From the NCBI GenBank assembly GCA_905221605.1, contig CAJNDS010002701.1:1-64000 (forward strand): a DNA stretch of 64,000 bases. The letters are read 5' to 3'. The stretch's first letter is position 1; each line of letters begins with the position of its first letter. Below, piece by piece: positions 21,216 to 32,936 of this stretch. The notes beneath the pieces were generated by a model. The model saw only the letters and a program-made list of their open reading frames with translations. It did not search any database and was not told where the DNA came from. The stretch is from Symbiodinium natans. Its lineage: Eukaryota; Sar; Dinophyceae; Suessiales; Symbiodiniaceae. The position numbers and the translations under genes are program-made.

Positions 21216-22534
21216 AACATGCCTTTCAGGGTTAGTGCTCTTGCGCTGGCCTGATTGATCCTGTTCAAGAACCCCCTAAGCATGACCAGAACACAAAAAG
21301 CGAATCTCTCAGAAGCCTCGCCGCCGACTGTGCAAAACCCATGTCTGAGAATGCACCCTAAACCCTAAACCCCAAACCCTGAACCCTCGACCAAAAATGA
21401 CTTCCGGCAAGTCTGCGCATCAACAAACACGAGTTGCTTTGTGGTGTGCTTGATCTTGCACGGGCTTCGTGGCTCTGGACTTTCCAATTTAGCACCATCA
21501 TGGTTGTTTTCGGGAAGACTTCTATAGGGGCTTGTCGACTTCTGGGATGCCCAAGCTTTTTGTTGCGACTTCTCGGCCTTTCCAGGAATGTTTGAAACTT
21601 CTCAAATTGTCGGGTTGCTGCGGCCAGTTTACTTCTTCCTGCATTTTTGTTCAACTTTTCGGTTCGTTTCCTGCCTTGCTTGTCGAGGCTTCGTCTTCGA
21701 GATGGGTGGGTCAAGGTGTTCACCGGGCACCGGCAGCGCAATCGAGTTTCGAACTGTTGCAGTCAAGGGTTTTCTGACGCAATTTTTGACTGCCAAGCAT
21801 ACAACAATCCCGTTCAATAGAGTTGGCAAGCACAGGCCATAAGACTCTTTCCAAACTCCATGGACCTGCGCCGACAGACTTCAGCTTTAAGGCTTAAGCT
21901 TCAGGATTCGATGGCTGACTTGGGGTTGATGCTGTTGCTTCGTTTCGTATCGGCCGGCAACCCTAACAAAAGGTGCAGTTGGTTTTTCTTTAGTGGAGTT
22001 TGTTGGGGTCTCCTTGAAAGAAGGAAGTGCTGGTACTACAGGGCATGCCAGCAGCCCCACTCAAGCCGCGATGCGCTGTTACTTCTGTACCCCATGAACA
22101 AATCCCAGCTTCAAGCCATGAAGCACCTTTCCTGCTGCTTGCATGGTTCAAAGGGTTCAAAGGCTTCAAAGGCTTGTCTAGGCCGAGTCTCTGTATCCAG
22201 TCCACCCCCTCCAAGAGCCCTTCAGGCGCGGGTCCTTAGTTTCCTAAATCCTAGCCCTAAACCCTCCCTGAAGGGTTGATATGCCCGACATGAAAACCCT
22301 AAGATTTCTGAATTGCCCTAGACACCCGCTTCCCCCGAAAGGTCTGTGGCAGTGGGCAGCGGGTGCAGGGGTGGTGGCCATGGCCTTGTGGGTTATGGGC
22401 TTGAGATTTGGGAGTTTGAGCTTGAGAATTCTTTCAAAGGTTAAGGGCCAACACTTCAAGCCCTCCCCCTACATGTTGGGGGGCTTCATTCTGAAGCCAT
22501 GGTGGCCCCCAGACCAAACAACCCAAAATCAAAA

Positions 22535-22600
22535 ACCCTAAGCCCTAAGCCCTAAGCCCTAAACCCTGAACCCTGAACCCTGAACCCTGAACCCTAGAAA
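22535..22600 (-). repeat. Telomere-variant array (CCCTAAG then CCCTGAA)
   Basis: Runs of CCCTAAG change to CCCTAAA and then to four CCCTGAA copies: homogenised variant blocks. Confidence 0.9.
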
Positions 22601-22733
22601 GCAAAGTTCTGAAATCCAAACAGAAGGAACACGCAGGATGGGAAGCCGTCGAGTGGCCCCAGGCCATTGGCCAGCAGTGGGGTGGCTCGCCTTGGGCTGC
22701 GAGGCTTTCTTCAGCCATTTTTGGGAGTGTACG

Positions 22734-22825
22734 ATTTAATAGGGGCACCTTATTTGGGTCCTTTTTTTAAGGGGATCCGACTATTTGGGAGTCTCTTTTT
22801 TGGTCCCCTGTTCTCGTAAGCCCCC
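22734..22825. mobile_element. Inverted-repeat element, family C, opposite orientation
   Basis: Read in reverse complement: CGAGAACAGGGGACC, AGACTCCCAAATAGTCGGAT, GTGCCCCTATTAAAT, paralleling the 5.9-kb copy. Confidence 0.75.
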
Positions 22826-23017
22826 CATTTCGGGGGCCCTTGCGACTTCGGGTTCACAGGTTCAAAGCCTTCAGGGCTGTAACAGGGTGCAGCCTTTCTT
22901 GGCCTGTTCGGGAGCGACGTAGCATATGGAGCCATGGAGCCTTCTTGAAGAAGAGAAGGTGACTGGTATATTCCTTAAGAGACCCCCCAAAGCTCCCGGA
23001 GAAATCGACTCTCCCGC

Positions 23018-23110
23018 GCCGAAGCAGAAGGCTTTGAAGGCATTGAGGGCCCAGTCGCAGTTGCAGTTCGAGGCGAAGCGCTCAGGGAAGAGGCGCAAGA
23101 TCTTGCGACC
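23018..23110 (-). CDS. Coding exon, unassigned, 31 codons
   Basis: Acceptor GGCCAG|GGTCGC and GC donor (TTCGGC|GCGGGAG) bracket a phase-0 exon reading GRKILRLFPERFASNCNCDW then ALNAFKAFCFG. Strong coding character; family not recognised. It is followed on the transcript side by a stretch rich in decayed heptamers. Confidence 0.6.
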
Positions 23111-23635
23111 CTGGCCATAGGGTTTAGGGGCGTTAGGGGCTCCAGGGGCTTTGGGGGCTATAGGGGCTTTAGGGGCTTTAGGGCCTTTACTGCCTTTGGG
23201 TTTGCCGTCACCACTCAGGGCTTGGGTTCTTCCAATGTTGGAGCCACTAGCAGAGGGGCTTCCTCTTGCGTTTTGTTTTGCTCGCGCAGGTTCAAGGCTA
23301 GAAAACATCAGAAGTGGCTAAGCTATCGAGATCTCACTCTGAAGCGGGCAAATCTTGAAAAAACCATCTGGAAGAAGCCAAATACCTGAATCTGAATCCT
23401 ATGCCCCTGACACCCCCAGATTCACAAATTCCCGAAACGATGCCTTGACATGCGGCCACTCCTGTATGGTGATCTCAGGATCTGTCCTGTGGAGGACAAG
23501 TGCACTTAAGGTGTGAAAAAACCAACCCGTAAACAATAAACCCCTCCAACACTAAAACTGAGGAACCTGGCGTGCCCAATGTTGCGCACGGGGGGGGCAA
23601 GGGGGGATCGCCATCTTCCCCCCTATACTGTACAT

Positions 23636-23780
23636 TTGCGGCTGGTTGCCGGTTGTCGGCTCGTTGGCTTTTGTTGGTGGGTGGGTTGGTGCGTTGGTCG
23701 GTTGGTAGGTTGGTCGGAAGGTCGGTTGGCTGTTTGGTTGGTTGTTGTTGGTCGGTTGTAGGTTGGTTGTGATGGTGATT
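23636..23780. repeat. GGTTGGT-type simple repeat
   Basis: Runs of TTGG/TCGG/TTGTTGG over about 140 bp. Confidence 0.85.
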
Positions 23781-24129
23781 GGCGCCGACAAGAACAGATC
23801 CGGAGTCAATCCACCTGGACTGTCCTGTGAATCAGGTAGAACCACCGCGTGACGGAGCACATCTGCTTGTCAGGAGCCAGCCTGCCATCCTGGGCCAACA
23901 GAAAAATGCGTTGAGTACCCGGAAGCCCCCTCAAGGTTTGGGGTGTATAGGGTCCCAACACCCCAAGCCCTGTAAACCCTCAACCCAAATTCGATTCAAA
24001 ACCACAGGGCCAACCTCAAATCAACAATGCTTTGGGTCTTTACGTTCAGCTTGAGCCTCTGGCTTCAATTCCACGAGGCACACTCAGGGCAACCAGGCAT
24101 CCTCTCCACGCAATCGAGAAAATTTGCAG

Positions 24130-24230
24130 GCTTGGGCTTTCCCGAAGAAATCTCGGGGGAGCACCATAAGCCTAAAGCTTCTCAAGTCCAGCCGGAACTC
24201 CCGGAGAAGATCTTTAAGAGCCCCTACATG
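24130..24230 (-). CDS. Coding-like stretch, unassigned
   Basis: The minus frame reads KDLLREFRLDLRSFRLMVLP then RDFFGKAQACKFSRLRGED. A helical, charged sequence. No boundary could be fixed. Confidence 0.4.
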
Positions 24231-24432
24231 ACAACATGACAGCGGCAGCCCATCGTAGCCTTCCAACCTCTAAAATGCGGTGCTTTCCTGAACCCTGAAG
24301 TGCCCAAAACCCAAAACACGAGCACCACGACCTGCAAGCAAAAGCCAAGAATACACTGAACCAAAAGCCGCTAAACTCGAAAACCCCAAACACTGAAAGC
24401 CTCTCTTTCTGCCCAGGGGCGCGCTTCCAGGC

Positions 24433-24460
24433 CTGGTACTGCCAGGTGTCCGGCCGGAAC
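24433..24460 (-). CDS. Coding micro-exon, unassigned, 28 bp
   Basis: Acceptor CGAAG|G and GC donor (CAG|GCCTGG) bracket FRPDTWQYQ. The frame also stays open beyond the donor (AWKRAPGQKE), so a longer exon is possible. Confidence 0.5.
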
Positions 24461-24480
24461 CTTCGAGGCTTTGGGATTCT

Positions 24481-24562
24481 TAACAATAACAATTATTATT
24501 ATGGTTCTTGTTGTTATAACTATCCTTATAGTATGAACAACAACAACAACAATAATAATAAT
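24481..24562. repeat. AAT/AAC trinucleotide repeat
   Basis: AACAATAACAATTATTATTA followed by (AAC)5(AAT)4 on the plus strand. Confidence 0.92.
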
Positions 24563-25734
24563 GGTACTTTGAAATCCTATGAGGGCTGTAGCGACCTTCT
24601 AGGAGGTTGTGTAGGTGTTGGCTTGCATGCTTCCTGCGTTACGCTGGAGGCTTTTAGGGTGTCGGATCTAGATCTCCAAGCACTTGAGTCCTTGAGCCCT
24701 AAACCCCTAAGAAGCCCACAGAAATCTTCCGAAACTTCGAAGCCCTAAGCCAGCTCAGCTAGCTAAGCCCATGTGGGGCCTCCAGTGGCCCGTGAAGGTT
24801 GGGACATCCTCTCCTTGCACAGCCGCCTTGCATCCACAGGTCTTTGAGGGGGCTCTAAGATTCCCTACAAGCACCCTACAACCTTTGCCCGCGAGGCTTT
24901 AAAAATAACGAAACGCCCTGAACCCTAATTAAAACTTGACAGGGGCAACACTAGAGTGCAATGCTAAACCTAGTTTGGGTTTTGGGTTCAGTCGTCGGAC
25001 TCGGCAGAAGTACAGTAATGCTTTGTCAAATCCCGTCTTTGTTTGCAGTGATTTCGCCAGCCGACCCACGTAGAGTTCAATAAGCAAAGGCTTGGATTCA
25101 TCGTGACTGCTTGAAGATTAAGGCCACGTCCGCTCACTGCGGCTTGCACTTATTCATTGCAGTTGTGCTTGGCAAACTTCTAGATGCTCAACACGAAAAG
25201 GCCTGCGGACCGAACGCACTAGCGGCTCACCCTGTGCCATTTCATGCATGTTCATGCGAGACTTGTGTGAGCACTGAAGGGGTTCACATGATCTGCGGAC
25301 TGCAAACAAAGGTGGGCCGGAGGGATGAGGGTTGGAGAGGGGCTTTGAGAGTTCCGGACTGCAGCTTCATGACCCCACCCCGGCTTCCCTCGCCTCTTGC
25401 GCTGCCATGAGTTCGTGCTTGAACCTCCGACAACAAGCCACAACAGGCTTCTGACAGGACAGTTCCTAGACTCCCAACCCCCTAAGCCCTTAGCGGAACC
25501 TTCACCTACTTATAAACCCTACAAAAAGTCCTACTGAGACGGTCGGGGTTGAGCGGGCGCACGTCATCTGTCATCTGCGTTTCCTATGCACAGGGCTTTG
25601 GAAGTGGGCGGCCCCTGTTTCAGTGCAAAGGGCGGGTCCTTTGTTCATCGGCCGAGTTCGGCAAGCTAAGCGGGCACCCCCCAAAGAAGATTATTTAACT
25701 TCGATCACCGGCGCCCTACAGCTACCTGATGTGG

Positions 25735-26000
25735 GAGCCATCCTGCCGTTTTTCGGAAAGGTACTCGCGGATACTTCGCCCTCCGATGAATTCTCGGAGG
25801 TTGGGCACTCTCCAGGGACACTCGGCGGGACTCTCTGCGGGCTTCTCTGGAGGTGGGTACTCCAAGGATACTCGGCAGGCTTTGTCCGAAAATGGTCAAG
25901 GAAACCTCTGGCTTGGGCCACTCGCCGGGGCACTGCAAGTGGCACTCCCGGGATACTCGGCGGGATCGCTGCGGGCTTCGAGTGTGGGCACTCAGGGACC
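25735..26000. repeat. Degenerate tandem repeat (GGGYACTC...GGATACTCGGCGGG)
   Basis: GGATACTCGGCGGG-like strings recur near 25825, 25878 and 25953 and GGGCACTC-like strings near 25803, 25926 and 25984, giving units of roughly 60-120 bp. Open on both strands but compositionally simple. Confidence 0.75.
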
Positions 26001-26214
26001 AGGCCCAGGAGACCGGCACACCGAGGAGCCGAGGCTCCAGGGAATGGTGCGCACCTCTCCGGCTGTGGGAGTTAGGGTGCAAGGGTCCTTGGATTTTAGC
26101 TTAGGGTTCCAGGCATTGGGGCTGCGCAAGCTCGAAAAGTCTTGCTCGGAGTCGCAGTGCGCGCTGAAGCCTATAAGCTGCAAGAACGAACCCCTTGCTA
26201 TGGCAACATCCACA

Positions 26215-26310
26215 AAGCAAACCCCAACATCCTTCACATGGCAGGTTTTGAAGTACCCTTCGCCCCTGCTAAAATACACGGCCTCCTGAGCCACCCCTGT
26301 GCACGGAGGA
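26215..26310 (-). CDS. Coding exon(s), unassigned
   Basis: After TGGCTCAG| the minus strand reads EAVYFSRGEGYFKTCHVK, with a possible GA donor after CHVK; the same frame continues DVGVCFVDVAIARGSFLQ. Strong coding look, family not recognised. Confidence 0.55.
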
Positions 26311-27589
26311 ACTTGTTCTCCTGGAACAGATTGCACCGAAAGTAGGTTGAGAGTTCAGGGTTTCGGGGTAGTCTCCAAAGTCTGACTGTTCGCTGCATGC
26401 CAGTAGAGTTTGCGCACCATAAGCTTGACAACGAAATGCGAACGTTGGGAAAATTGTAACGTCCGGCATTAAACACTACCAACACCCCACCCTCCGAGCC
26501 CCTCCCCGAAACTGTCCGACATTGTCGAGTTCAGGGATGTGGGCTTTGGTTTAGGGCCGAGCTAGCTGTTTAGTTTGCAGGACTTTGCTTTAGGATGCGG
26601 GGCTTCGGGCTCAGGTGCGCCGTCGAGGGTTCAAGGTATTGAGTGAAATCCCCGGATGGGCTTTTGGGCCCAAGCTGGTTCCATGCTTTTCAAGATGTTT
26701 GGAACCATCGAAGGCCCTTTGGGCCCTTTAAATCAAAAGTCCTTCGGGCAATTAGGGTCGCGCGACTGCTATGCTCTGGGCCTGGCTGATGCGCAGAGCA
26801 GTTCTCACGCGTCGACAGCCCCCAAGCCCTAAAGCGCTTCACCCGACCTTTCGGCTGCAGCTCCCTGCTTTTTTAGTTGCAAAAAAACACGATCTAACTT
26901 CGGATGAACTCACATTAGCACTCCGGTGGCCTGGATAGCCTCGCGGAGCTCTGTCGAGCCTCAGAGGCTTGGGGCTGACTTACAGGTACATTCGTGCGTG
27001 GTGGAGCCGGGGATTGACATGCAACAGCTCTAGAAGAAGGATGAAACTATGGAAGCCTTTCCGACTCAGTGGCTACTGTTGGAAGGGATTTGGGAACTAG
27101 GCTGCGGAACGGTCCTGCGGGCGTGCATGCTCGCATCCGCTTGTGTGCACGCGTGCTTGTGCGTGCTTGTGCCCGGCCTTTGCATCAGCCAAGAGGAAGA
27201 GTTGGCAGACGTTTGCAAGCACTGAGGCCACGCTACCACCGGCAAGAACAAACACCAGGTGCTTGCTTGCGAACACGGGTTGGTTTTCAAAGCCAGCAAC
27301 CGAAACCCCGAGCAGACGAGGTAGCTTCGTGCTAGGCCTCATGAAAGCCGTTTGACCCCCCACCCCTCCCCCCACCGGCCCCCACCCCCCCATCAGAAGA
27401 GCTCCAAAGTCTTTCTGGCCAGGCTCCCACATCTGGAAACATCTGGAGACGGAGCCCATCGCCAAGGCCTTGGGATGGGAGGCTATGCTCAGTTTCAGGC
27501 GGCGTGGAAGGAGCTGCTTTGGGTCGGAGCCGACATTTTGGGCTTCAGCTTGCGACACCCTGCTGATTAAAGAGCTGCAGGAACTACAC

Positions 27590-27622
27590 CTCCTCAATAA
27601 TGCCGTTGCACTCGCCCTCGAG
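27590..27622 (-). CDS. Coding micro-exon, unassigned, 33 bp
   Basis: Acceptor TTTGTGAG| and donor GAGGAG|GTGTAG bracket LEGECNGIIEE in phase 0. Confidence 0.45.
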
Positions 27623-27709
27623 CTCACAAAGTCATGACGTGCTTGCAAATTCCAAAACAGATTAAAACCCCTAAGCCCCCCCCCAAGTGCTGGAATCCCT
27701 GTAGGCTGC

Positions 27710-27748
27710 CGGCCCCGCCGAAGCACGCGGGCAAAGTCCAGGGGATAC
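27710..27748 (-). CDS. Coding micro-exon, unassigned, 39 bp
   Basis: Acceptor CATGTAG|G and GC donor (GGCCG|GCAG) bracket YPLDFARVLRRG plus two bases. Confidence 0.5.
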
Positions 27749-27954
27749 CTACATGGGATGCGACCTACGATTGGCATGGGCGTAGGGGTTTGGGGCTTAG
27801 GCTTCCGATTTTTCTTCTACGTTTCATGCGCAGGGCTTGCTTTCGGCTCTAGGTTCTCGGGTTGGGGGCTTTTGGGTTCAGGGCACAGGCTGAGCCCCTG
27901 AACCTGAAACTCTCGACCCTAAACGCCAACACTTCTAACCGAATTTGCTACCAG

Positions 27955-28022
27955 ATACAGCCGTCGCTGGTCCCCAGCGAAGGATGCCATCTTCTTTGTC
28001 CTCCGAGAGGGTCGAAGGAAGG
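27955..28022 (-). CDS. Coding exon, unassigned
   Basis: The minus frame reads TLSEDKEDGILRWGPATAVS. Acidic then hydrophobic; boundaries unclear (an alternative acceptor lies just before DKEDG). Confidence 0.5.
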
Positions 28023-28149
28023 GGATTGCCCTCTAAGGGTTGTCTATTGTGCCGGTCGCAGGTTCGCAACTCAGAAATCGCCAAGGAACGATCATGTCAA
28101 GCCACAAAGCCCTGCACCCTCATGAAGCCCGGAAGCCCTCAACCTTAGG

Positions 28150-29120
28150 ACCCACGGAGTCCATCTTACCAGCTCATCGGTTTGGGGGGGAGCAGGGTCC
28201 CAGGAATGAGGCGGGGGACTTGCGGTTCTTGCATGGCTGCAGGATGAAGCACCAACCCCCGCAGTCTATGGGATGGAGGTTGGAGTGCTCTGACTCTGGG
28301 CTAGGTCCAAGCGGGTTAAGCTTTGTTTTAACTGAATTCTGAAAAAGTTTCCGGGCAGATGTGCCTGTTGTCTGGTGCTGGGCAGGGGCGAGTTTGGAGC
28401 CAGCTGGAGGTTGTCGTTTCAGGCTTCGTCACAGGCTCAAGGTGAAGGATGCATAGAGGCTTTGAAGCTCGGGGGTGAGGGGTTTCGGGACTCAAGTTTA
28501 AGGAGCTAGAGTTTAAGCTGTCTTGGTTTAAGGGTTAAGGGCTGTTAAGGGCTCGGGGTTCAGCAGGAAGCTGCTTCCCAGTTCATGCACCGATGTTTCC
28601 ATCCCGTCGGCTTAGACAAATTGCACCATGCGTGGTTTGAGCGTCTTCAGCCTTTCTTCGCTACTGTAAGAGAGACAACCTTTCACTTTCTGCCAGGCTA
28701 CAATGGGCTTCGGCCCAAAGTTGAAGGGTGCAGAGCCTCATAGTCATCCTAGTTGGAGATAATTATTCTTATAATTTTATTATATTGATAATATTATATT
28801 GCAATTTACATGTTTATGTTATTTACTCATGCCAAGTGTCACATCGCCGAGCAGGCTGTGGGCAACGTCCCGGCGTGACAGGAAGAGGAGGTCCGTGAAG
28901 CTGTAGATGACCCCTGGGGTCAAGGTTTACAGAGTTTAAAGGGCTTAGGCTCTAAGGGCCCGTGCTGAAGGTTCCAAAGTACGTGACAGTGATCAGAGCC
29001 GAAGAGCTTCGTGGCCTGTCCTAGAGGGGACGCTCCTTCCTGCTGCTGAGGTCAGAATGCGATGCAAATGCTCGACACCAAATCCTGAACCCAAGTGGGC
29101 ATCAAGGGCAATCACATCAA
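28150..29120. other. Intron-like stretch without supported genes
   Basis: Contains decayed TTTAGGG/CTTAGG motifs on the plus strand near 28.5 kb and an AT-rich patch at 28757-28825. No exon was recognised. Confidence 0.4.
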
Positions 29121-29122
29121 GC

Positions 29123-29187
29123 GTCGGGAGGTGAGCACGTCTGGAAACGACGACAGATCTATGGGCTCCATCAGCGTCATGTCTGTC
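29123..29187 (-). CDS. Coding exon, unassigned, 65 bp
   Basis: Acceptor CTGCAG|G and GC donor (CGAC|GCTTG) bracket TDMTLMEPIDLSSFPDVLTS R. Clear coding composition; family not recognised. Confidence 0.6.
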
Positions 29188-30661
29188 CTGCAGGTCTCGG
29201 ACAGATTTTGGGGCCACCGGGCCCTGGGGCTAATCCCTCACCCCTACCATACAAAACCGGTGCAGGCCAAACGTGTTTTAATCAGAGGGGGATGTTTCAG
29301 GGGAAGATGCTGTGCGGGGTGGATTGTGCAGTAGCAAACTCGCACGTTGAGCAGCACAAGTTGCTCTCAGTTCGGCTTGCAAGACTTCACTGAGTGCAAT
29401 CCTGAACACGAATTGAAGAAACAACTTTGGAATTCGAAGGCTTGGGTTTGAGTTTCAGCAATCAAGGTTTAGGGTGGACCAGTATTATCACTAGGGAGTA
29501 GTGTACGTGGTAGTATTAGGGTCAGAGTCTGTGTCCCTAAACCCGAATGAACACACAGCCTTTAACCCTAGAACTACTAAAGAACACACCGGAATGCAAA
29601 TACTCTTTGGCCCGAAGCCGCAGGTCAAAACCTTCAGACCTAAACCTCACAACTGCATCATGCCTTTCGAGCCTCAACATGGAGGAAGGGATTGCTAGTG
29701 CCTTAGTGGACTGCTCCATGTGACCGGACGCATGAACCTGTCCTCATCTTCAGGACCAAGTCGAACTCTCGCCCATGCTTCTGCTCGTGAGCTTGCATCA
29801 TCTGGTACGACTGCTGCAGCTTGTACCACTGCCGCATGTGCCTGCAGCGCTACCGGACGTTAGAGCTCTGCGGTTTGAGGGTTTGATGGCATTGCATCGC
29901 ATGCCGCCGCGTAGTTTTTTGGGAGCCTGGAACCATCTGTTTAAGACCTGAAGGGCCCTAGTGGTGCTATGATCTTGTGTTTTGTGGGTTCGCTAGTCAG
30001 AATCCCCTGAACCCAGATGCTAAAAACTTGCAATCTGGTTCTCAGCCAACCTGGCAACAAGCAGCTGCGACAAGCGGACTTACTCGGCGAAACGGCCAGA
30101 AACCAGGTCAGGGGGGGTTAAGGTGGGTTGGCATTCCTGAAATCTCACTTCTCAGACCTTGAATCTGCATCTACGTGTCCACATTGAACCCCCAAAAGGT
30201 TGAAGTTTTAGGCAGCTCTGGTTATAGGCTACAGACAGCTCCTTATGCCTTCAACCCTAAACCCTAAATACAGCCCTCCGGTGGGCCGCCTGGAGCTGAC
30301 GGCCCTCTCGAACTCCTCGAGGCATTGGGGCTTTTGTGTGGCTTGGACCTTCTGAAACTTACACCCTACACTCCCCTGAATTCTAAGCGGCTAACCTAGA
30401 AAGATTTCCACGAAATTTTTTTCCTAAGCCCTAAACTGCTAGGCCTTGACTCCCCAATTTCCAAGCAACCCTTTTGAGGGGTGCCGGGCTTCTTGGACAC
30501 TTGCCAACGATGCAACGGAAAGGGTGGGCTGCAACACTTTGCCGGGAGTTACAGGGGCTCAAGTTTGGGGTTTAGAATATGTAGGGCATGGCAGTCCACG
30601 TTCCTGAACCCCCCCAAAGCCCCCATATTCCAACTGCCCGCGGCTCCCCGGACCCCTCATC

Positions 30662-30755
30662 CTGCTCTTGAAGGTTCTCCGCGCGGGTGGCGAAACGGAT
30701 CTGGACTTTGATTCTCGGGCTCTGCGACACGATCTCGTTCCTCACGGACACAGCC
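30662..30755 (-). CDS. Coding exon, unassigned, acceptor inside a TTTAGGG motif
   Basis: The acceptor is GGGTTTAG|GGCT, i.e. the telomere-type heptamer itself. The exon reads AVSVRNEIVSQSPRIKVQIR then FATRAENLQEQ and ends CAG|GATG (GA donor). 1+31 codons. Confidence 0.65.
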
Positions 30756-31222
30756 CTAAACCCTATCAAAGCTCGAAGATCCAGCTCCTGGAGATTCAAA
30801 GACCGTTTCAGTGACGGGAAGCTTTTGCTATACATTCAGTCGGGAGAGCCCTCGCCCCAGCCTAGGGCCCAGGTATTAGGTACCTTGCTACATGCATACG
30901 TCAAAGATTTAGGAGCAAACGTTCTTGCGACAACCCGCCAAGTCCTTCCGACTTTGTAGCGGGGCCTTCCTGAAGAACTCAACGATACCTGCTGCTAGCC
31001 TTGCCCCTTGTAAACCATAAATGCTAAAGGGTTTAAGCCCCAACGGCACTTCCGGTATGCTGGCGAAGCGCAAGAGCCTCCCACACACGTCGTTCTTCCC
31101 TGTGACGACCAGCGGTGAGGTGTAGATGAAGACCCAGTAGTGCAGCCGCCAGTCAAGAAACCTTACTTCTCAGCGTGTATCCATGAACCAGGTCATGGAG
31201 CATGGTGACAAGGCTTTACTGG

Positions 31223-31341
31223 CTGGTTCTTAGTAGGGAATGAGGTACCGTGTATACTCCTCCCTTAAGGGGTATATCATATATATATATATATGTATTA
31301 TGTAGGGAGCCCTCATTCCCTCATCCCCCACTAAGAACCAG
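31223..31341. mobile_element. Inverted-repeat element, family B (CTGGTTCTTAGTAGGG ends)
   Basis: CTGGTTCTTAGTAGGGAATG at the left and CATTCCCTCATCCCCCACTA then AGAACCAG at the right. The centre contains (AT)8. One isolated end of the same family occurs at 52978-53001. Confidence 0.85.
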
Positions 31342-31499
31342 GAGGTTTAAGCGCTCAGGGTTTGAGGGCCTAAAGTTTCAGGCAAGTGCAATCAGTCCCT
31401 CGTCTTAGCATCTTTGGCCTCCTTAGAACACTTGCCAACCGGCCCGCCGTGTCACCAACTGACACCTAAAGCAAGGTAAATGTCTACAGGACGTACGCA

Positions 31500-31620
31500 T
31501 CCGTGGCAGAAACGGTTGCTGCAGCCTGCATAAGCAGCTCGAAACTCAACTCCTATTATCTCAAAGTCCGCATCCACGAAGCCCGAGGCTCGAACCCCAT
31601 CAGGCGAACCCACGACTAGA
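31500..31620 (-). CDS. Coding-like stretch, unassigned
   Basis: The minus frame reads SPDGVRASGFVDADFEIIGV then EFRAAYAGCSNRF. No firm boundaries. A tRNA B-box-like string overlaps it (see rejected items). Confidence 0.4.
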
Positions 31621-31830
31621 CCGCCCCTTCGAGGTTTCAACCCCCTGAGTGCCCCAAGCAGATCTGAATCGTTGAGCCACCTAGAAACCATCAGCAAAGG
31701 AAGTCCAGAAGACCCAAATAAAAAACATTCCCAACAAAACAAAACCCTCAAGGTCCGGGAGCAAGTTGGAAAGCAGCTTCCTCGACATGTGGAGACCTCT
31801 CAGAAGCGACCTTGCAACGTACTTGTATTT

Positions 31831-31908
31831 TCGGGCTTTAGGGCTTTACAGGGCTTTATGGGGCTTTATAGGGCTTTTTAGGGTAGGGCTTTAGGGCTTT
31901 AGGGCTCA
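31831..31908 (+). repeat. Degenerate telomere-like array (GGGCTTTA type)
   Basis: Repeats of AGGGCTTTA/GGGGCTTTA with variable unit length (7-12 bp). Confidence 0.85.
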
Positions 31909-32609
31909 TTGAATTCTGAGAGTTCGAGTCTCTGGCTCCATACAACTTACGAAGCTCACAGATCGCCAGGAAGCGGGTAACTTTGGAGGGCCATGCCTTG
32001 TTGGAACTTTAGAGGGTCAGGGTGTGGAACCCACAGAACCTTGAAAGAACTGGGCTCCGTCAGCTAACTGGAAGCTTGGGGACTCAAATACAGCATGCGG
32101 GTGGAGCTTGCAAGAGTAGGAGTTCAGGACAGCTCAAGACTTTGGGATAACCTGACAGGTTTAGGGCTTCAGGAACACCCAACATCTTTAGTTCTCAAAC
32201 TCCTGATCCATCCATCTCAGAATTCTGTCTCAAAACTCTGCAGAAACACCCGATAAGAATCGCCACCCGCGGGGGATTGCCGCGGCCGACAGGCAGCCGG
32301 CCAGCAACTCGCAAAGGCTGTGGACAGCCTCGGGCTTGGGGGTTAGGCTTCGGGCTTAGGGTGGTTCAGGGCATCCTGGTAGCCATCCTTTTGACCCCGG
32401 CTTAGTCCCTGAACCCTCCTGCACCTACCCCCGAAAAACATTAGTGAGGAGCCCAGCGACCTGACAAAGTGAAGACCAAGGGTTTAGGGTTTATGGTTTA
32501 GGGTCCAGGCCCGTCTTCACTTTCGCTTGGGACATGTGCACTACTTAGACGCTGCGATTGGTGCTTTCCAAGGGCGCTCGTGTGGGGCCTCGTGTGTCAG
32601 ATGTTCATC

Positions 32610-32765
32610 TGGACAGCCCCTAATCCTTTTGAAGTCCCTGAAGCTCTGCCCCAAGTTCGAGCCACGATATGCACTCTGCAACCTGCAATTATAGGACAGA
32701 CCAAACTCCGTGCAATCCCAGGAACGAAAAGCCCAGCCGTGGTAGAAAGCGGCTTGCAAGCCATG
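32610..32765 (-). CDS. Coding-like stretch, unassigned
   Basis: The minus frame reads LQAAFYHGWAFRSWDCTEFG then LSYNCRLQSAYRGSNLGQSF. The plus strand is also open here, so strand choice rests on the surrounding one-way layout. Confidence 0.35.
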
Positions 32766-32936
32766 AAGCCTTTGTGAGGCTTTTGTCGGCTTTAGGGCCA
32801 CGGTTTCTAAAGGGTCTGGGAATGTAAGCCTGAGGCAGCTGACTTTGTATTCGATACCACCTAAAGCCTCAACCCTACCTTACCAACCCCAACTAAGGCC
32901 TCTAAGACTCCGAATTCATGCTTTAGTCCTAAAAGC

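Noticed and set aside
27097-27777. Longest single open frame (226 codons, minus).
   Set aside because: The translation is low-complexity and crosses two better-supported micro-exons in other frames; open length here reflects composition, not a gene.
31570-31690. Possible tRNA-derived SINE (A-box-like TGGCTCAACG and B-box-like GGTTCGAGCC about 80 bp apart, minus strand).
   Set aside because: No cloverleaf, poly-A or poly-T tail, or second copy in the window; the stretch also looks partly coding.
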